Below, piece by piece: positions 63,562 through 64,000 of a stretch of DNA of 64,000 nt (positions are counted from its first letter, which is position 1; each line of letters begins with the position of its first letter). The position numbers were made by a program, and so were the translations under genes. Source of the DNA: Okeanomitos corallinicola TIOX110 (GTDB lineage: Bacteria; Cyanobacteriota; Cyanobacteriia; Cyanobacteriales; Nostocaceae). The stretch lies in the NCBI RefSeq assembly GCF_038050375.1, contig NZ_CP150886.1, positions 3,885,318 to 3,949,317 of the forward strand, given 5' to 3'. The notes below the pieces were generated by a model. It was not told where the DNA came from. It saw nothing but the letters and a program-made list of their open reading frames with translations, and made no database searches.

Positions 63562-64000
63562 TTAATTATCTATATAACCTCCTGCGTAGGTAATAACGCA
63601 CATTTGTCTATAGGATTTATGAATACCAAAAGCAACACCAGCTACTTTAAAATCAGGGTTAAAAATATTAGTTCTATGACCCCGTGAAGGTACACCATCA
63701 TCAATAATTAATTGCATGATAATATCTTGGGCAGTATTAGAACCATAACTAATATTTTCTGCTGCTGTTTTTTGCCATTGACCATAACGATTAATACGAG
63801 TAAAAGGGGTACTACCATCACTACCATTATGACCTGTAACACCTTTTGGTCCTTGATCTTTAACGTGGTCTTTTGCACCTAAAGACATTCCTTTAGAGGT
63901 AGTTAAAGCACCTACAGGACGGACTGATTTTAAAAAAGCGATCGCCTCATCAACAGGTTTTACTCCTTCTTGAGTAATTAAATAAGTATTACGAGATAAT
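63562..64000 (-). CDS. CAP (SCP/PR-1) domain protein, cut by the window end
   Basis: The frame is open from the window edge to the stop at 63562, so only the C-terminal part (about 145 residues) is visible. It shows the CAP motifs [20 protein letters not shown] and [19 protein letters not shown]; a CAP histidine lies in VTGHNGSDG. An internal ATG at 63888 is not the true start because the reading continues upstream ([20 protein letters not shown]). The family is usually secreted; the N-terminus is outside the window. Confidence 0.85.
   Translation of the reverse strand, partial: LSRNTYLITQEGVKPVDEAIAFLKSVRPVGALTTSKGMSLGAKDHVKDQGPKGVTGHNGSDGSTPFTRINRYGQWQKTAAENISYGSNTAQDIIMQLIIDDGVPSRGHRTNIFNPDFKVAGVAFGIHKSYRQMCVITYAGGYIDN

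Noticed and set aside
1-64000. tRNA or rRNA genes
   Set aside because: No GGTTCGAATCC-type T-loop or rRNA-like stretch was noticed in the gaps; a tRNA scan would be the decisive check.

Overview
The window is chromosomal DNA of a cyanobacterium, most likely a filamentous heterocyst-forming member of the Nostocales (Dolichospermum/Anabaena/Aphanizomenon-like). The evidence is: oxygenic photosynthesis genes (petB, petD, ndhH, psb34, crr7, a chlH-type chelatase), the clock kinase sasA, a likely patD, many HIP1 octamers (GCGATCGC), AT-rich sequence, and dense short tandem heptamer repeats (STRR) typical of this order. No rRNA, tRNA or CRISPR array was seen.

Layout. 1-10 kb: magnesium chelatase H-type subunit, peptidoglycan amidase, CHAD protein, site-2 protease, a metallo-beta-lactamase-fold protein with a decayed metal site, and the processing protease CtpA. 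10-16 kb: petB and petD, an anti-sigma-type kinase, pirin, pyrE, a secreted protein, an acetyltransferase and a methyltransferase. 16-21 kb: a double-ATPase peptide-type ABC protein, a zinc-ribbon membrane protein, then a gene-poor kilobase of transposon debris. 21-31 kb: a 1138-residue RTX/Calx-beta metalloprotease followed by a CTERM-anchored secreted protein, patD-like gene, rel, a BtuF-like protein, an ISL3 remnant and a Coq4 homologue. 31-43 kb: psb34, a TPR protein, a second double-ATPase ABC protein, rsmH, ndhH, a GAF protein, a MidA/NDUFAF7 methyltransferase, a 31-residue membrane peptide, a dehydrogenase and ssb. 43-55 kb: a MITE-rich gap, unknown and pentapeptide proteins, an SLH-like lipoprotein, sasA, crr7, a DUF2854 protein, a response regulator, ppk1 and a histidine kinase. 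55-64 kb: secreted and helical-repeat proteins, hslO, a Uma2 protein, a complete TnpB gene, an IS5-type remnant and the C-terminal part of a CAP-domain protein.

Functional links. Three NDH-1-related genes occur (ndhH, the NDUFAF7-type methyltransferase, crr7), and NdhH keeps the arginine that NDUFAF7 methylates in mitochondrial complex I. PPK1 and the CHAD protein both concern polyphosphate. The metalloprotease and the CTERM protein form a 43-bp-spaced extracellular pair.

The non-coding space is unusually informative. It holds three IS630-derived MITEs with shared ends, two copies of a heptamer-bearing MITE, several other inverted-repeat elements, a doubly deleted TnpB remnant that keeps its right end, and a roughly 74-bp palindrome-bearing sequence found once upstream of petB and once upstream of psb34. 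I found no single large undescribed system. The best leads are the NDH-1 methylation link, the shared petB/psb34 upstream element, and the unusual TnpB with its remnant. All similarity statements come from reading by eye; no database search was run.
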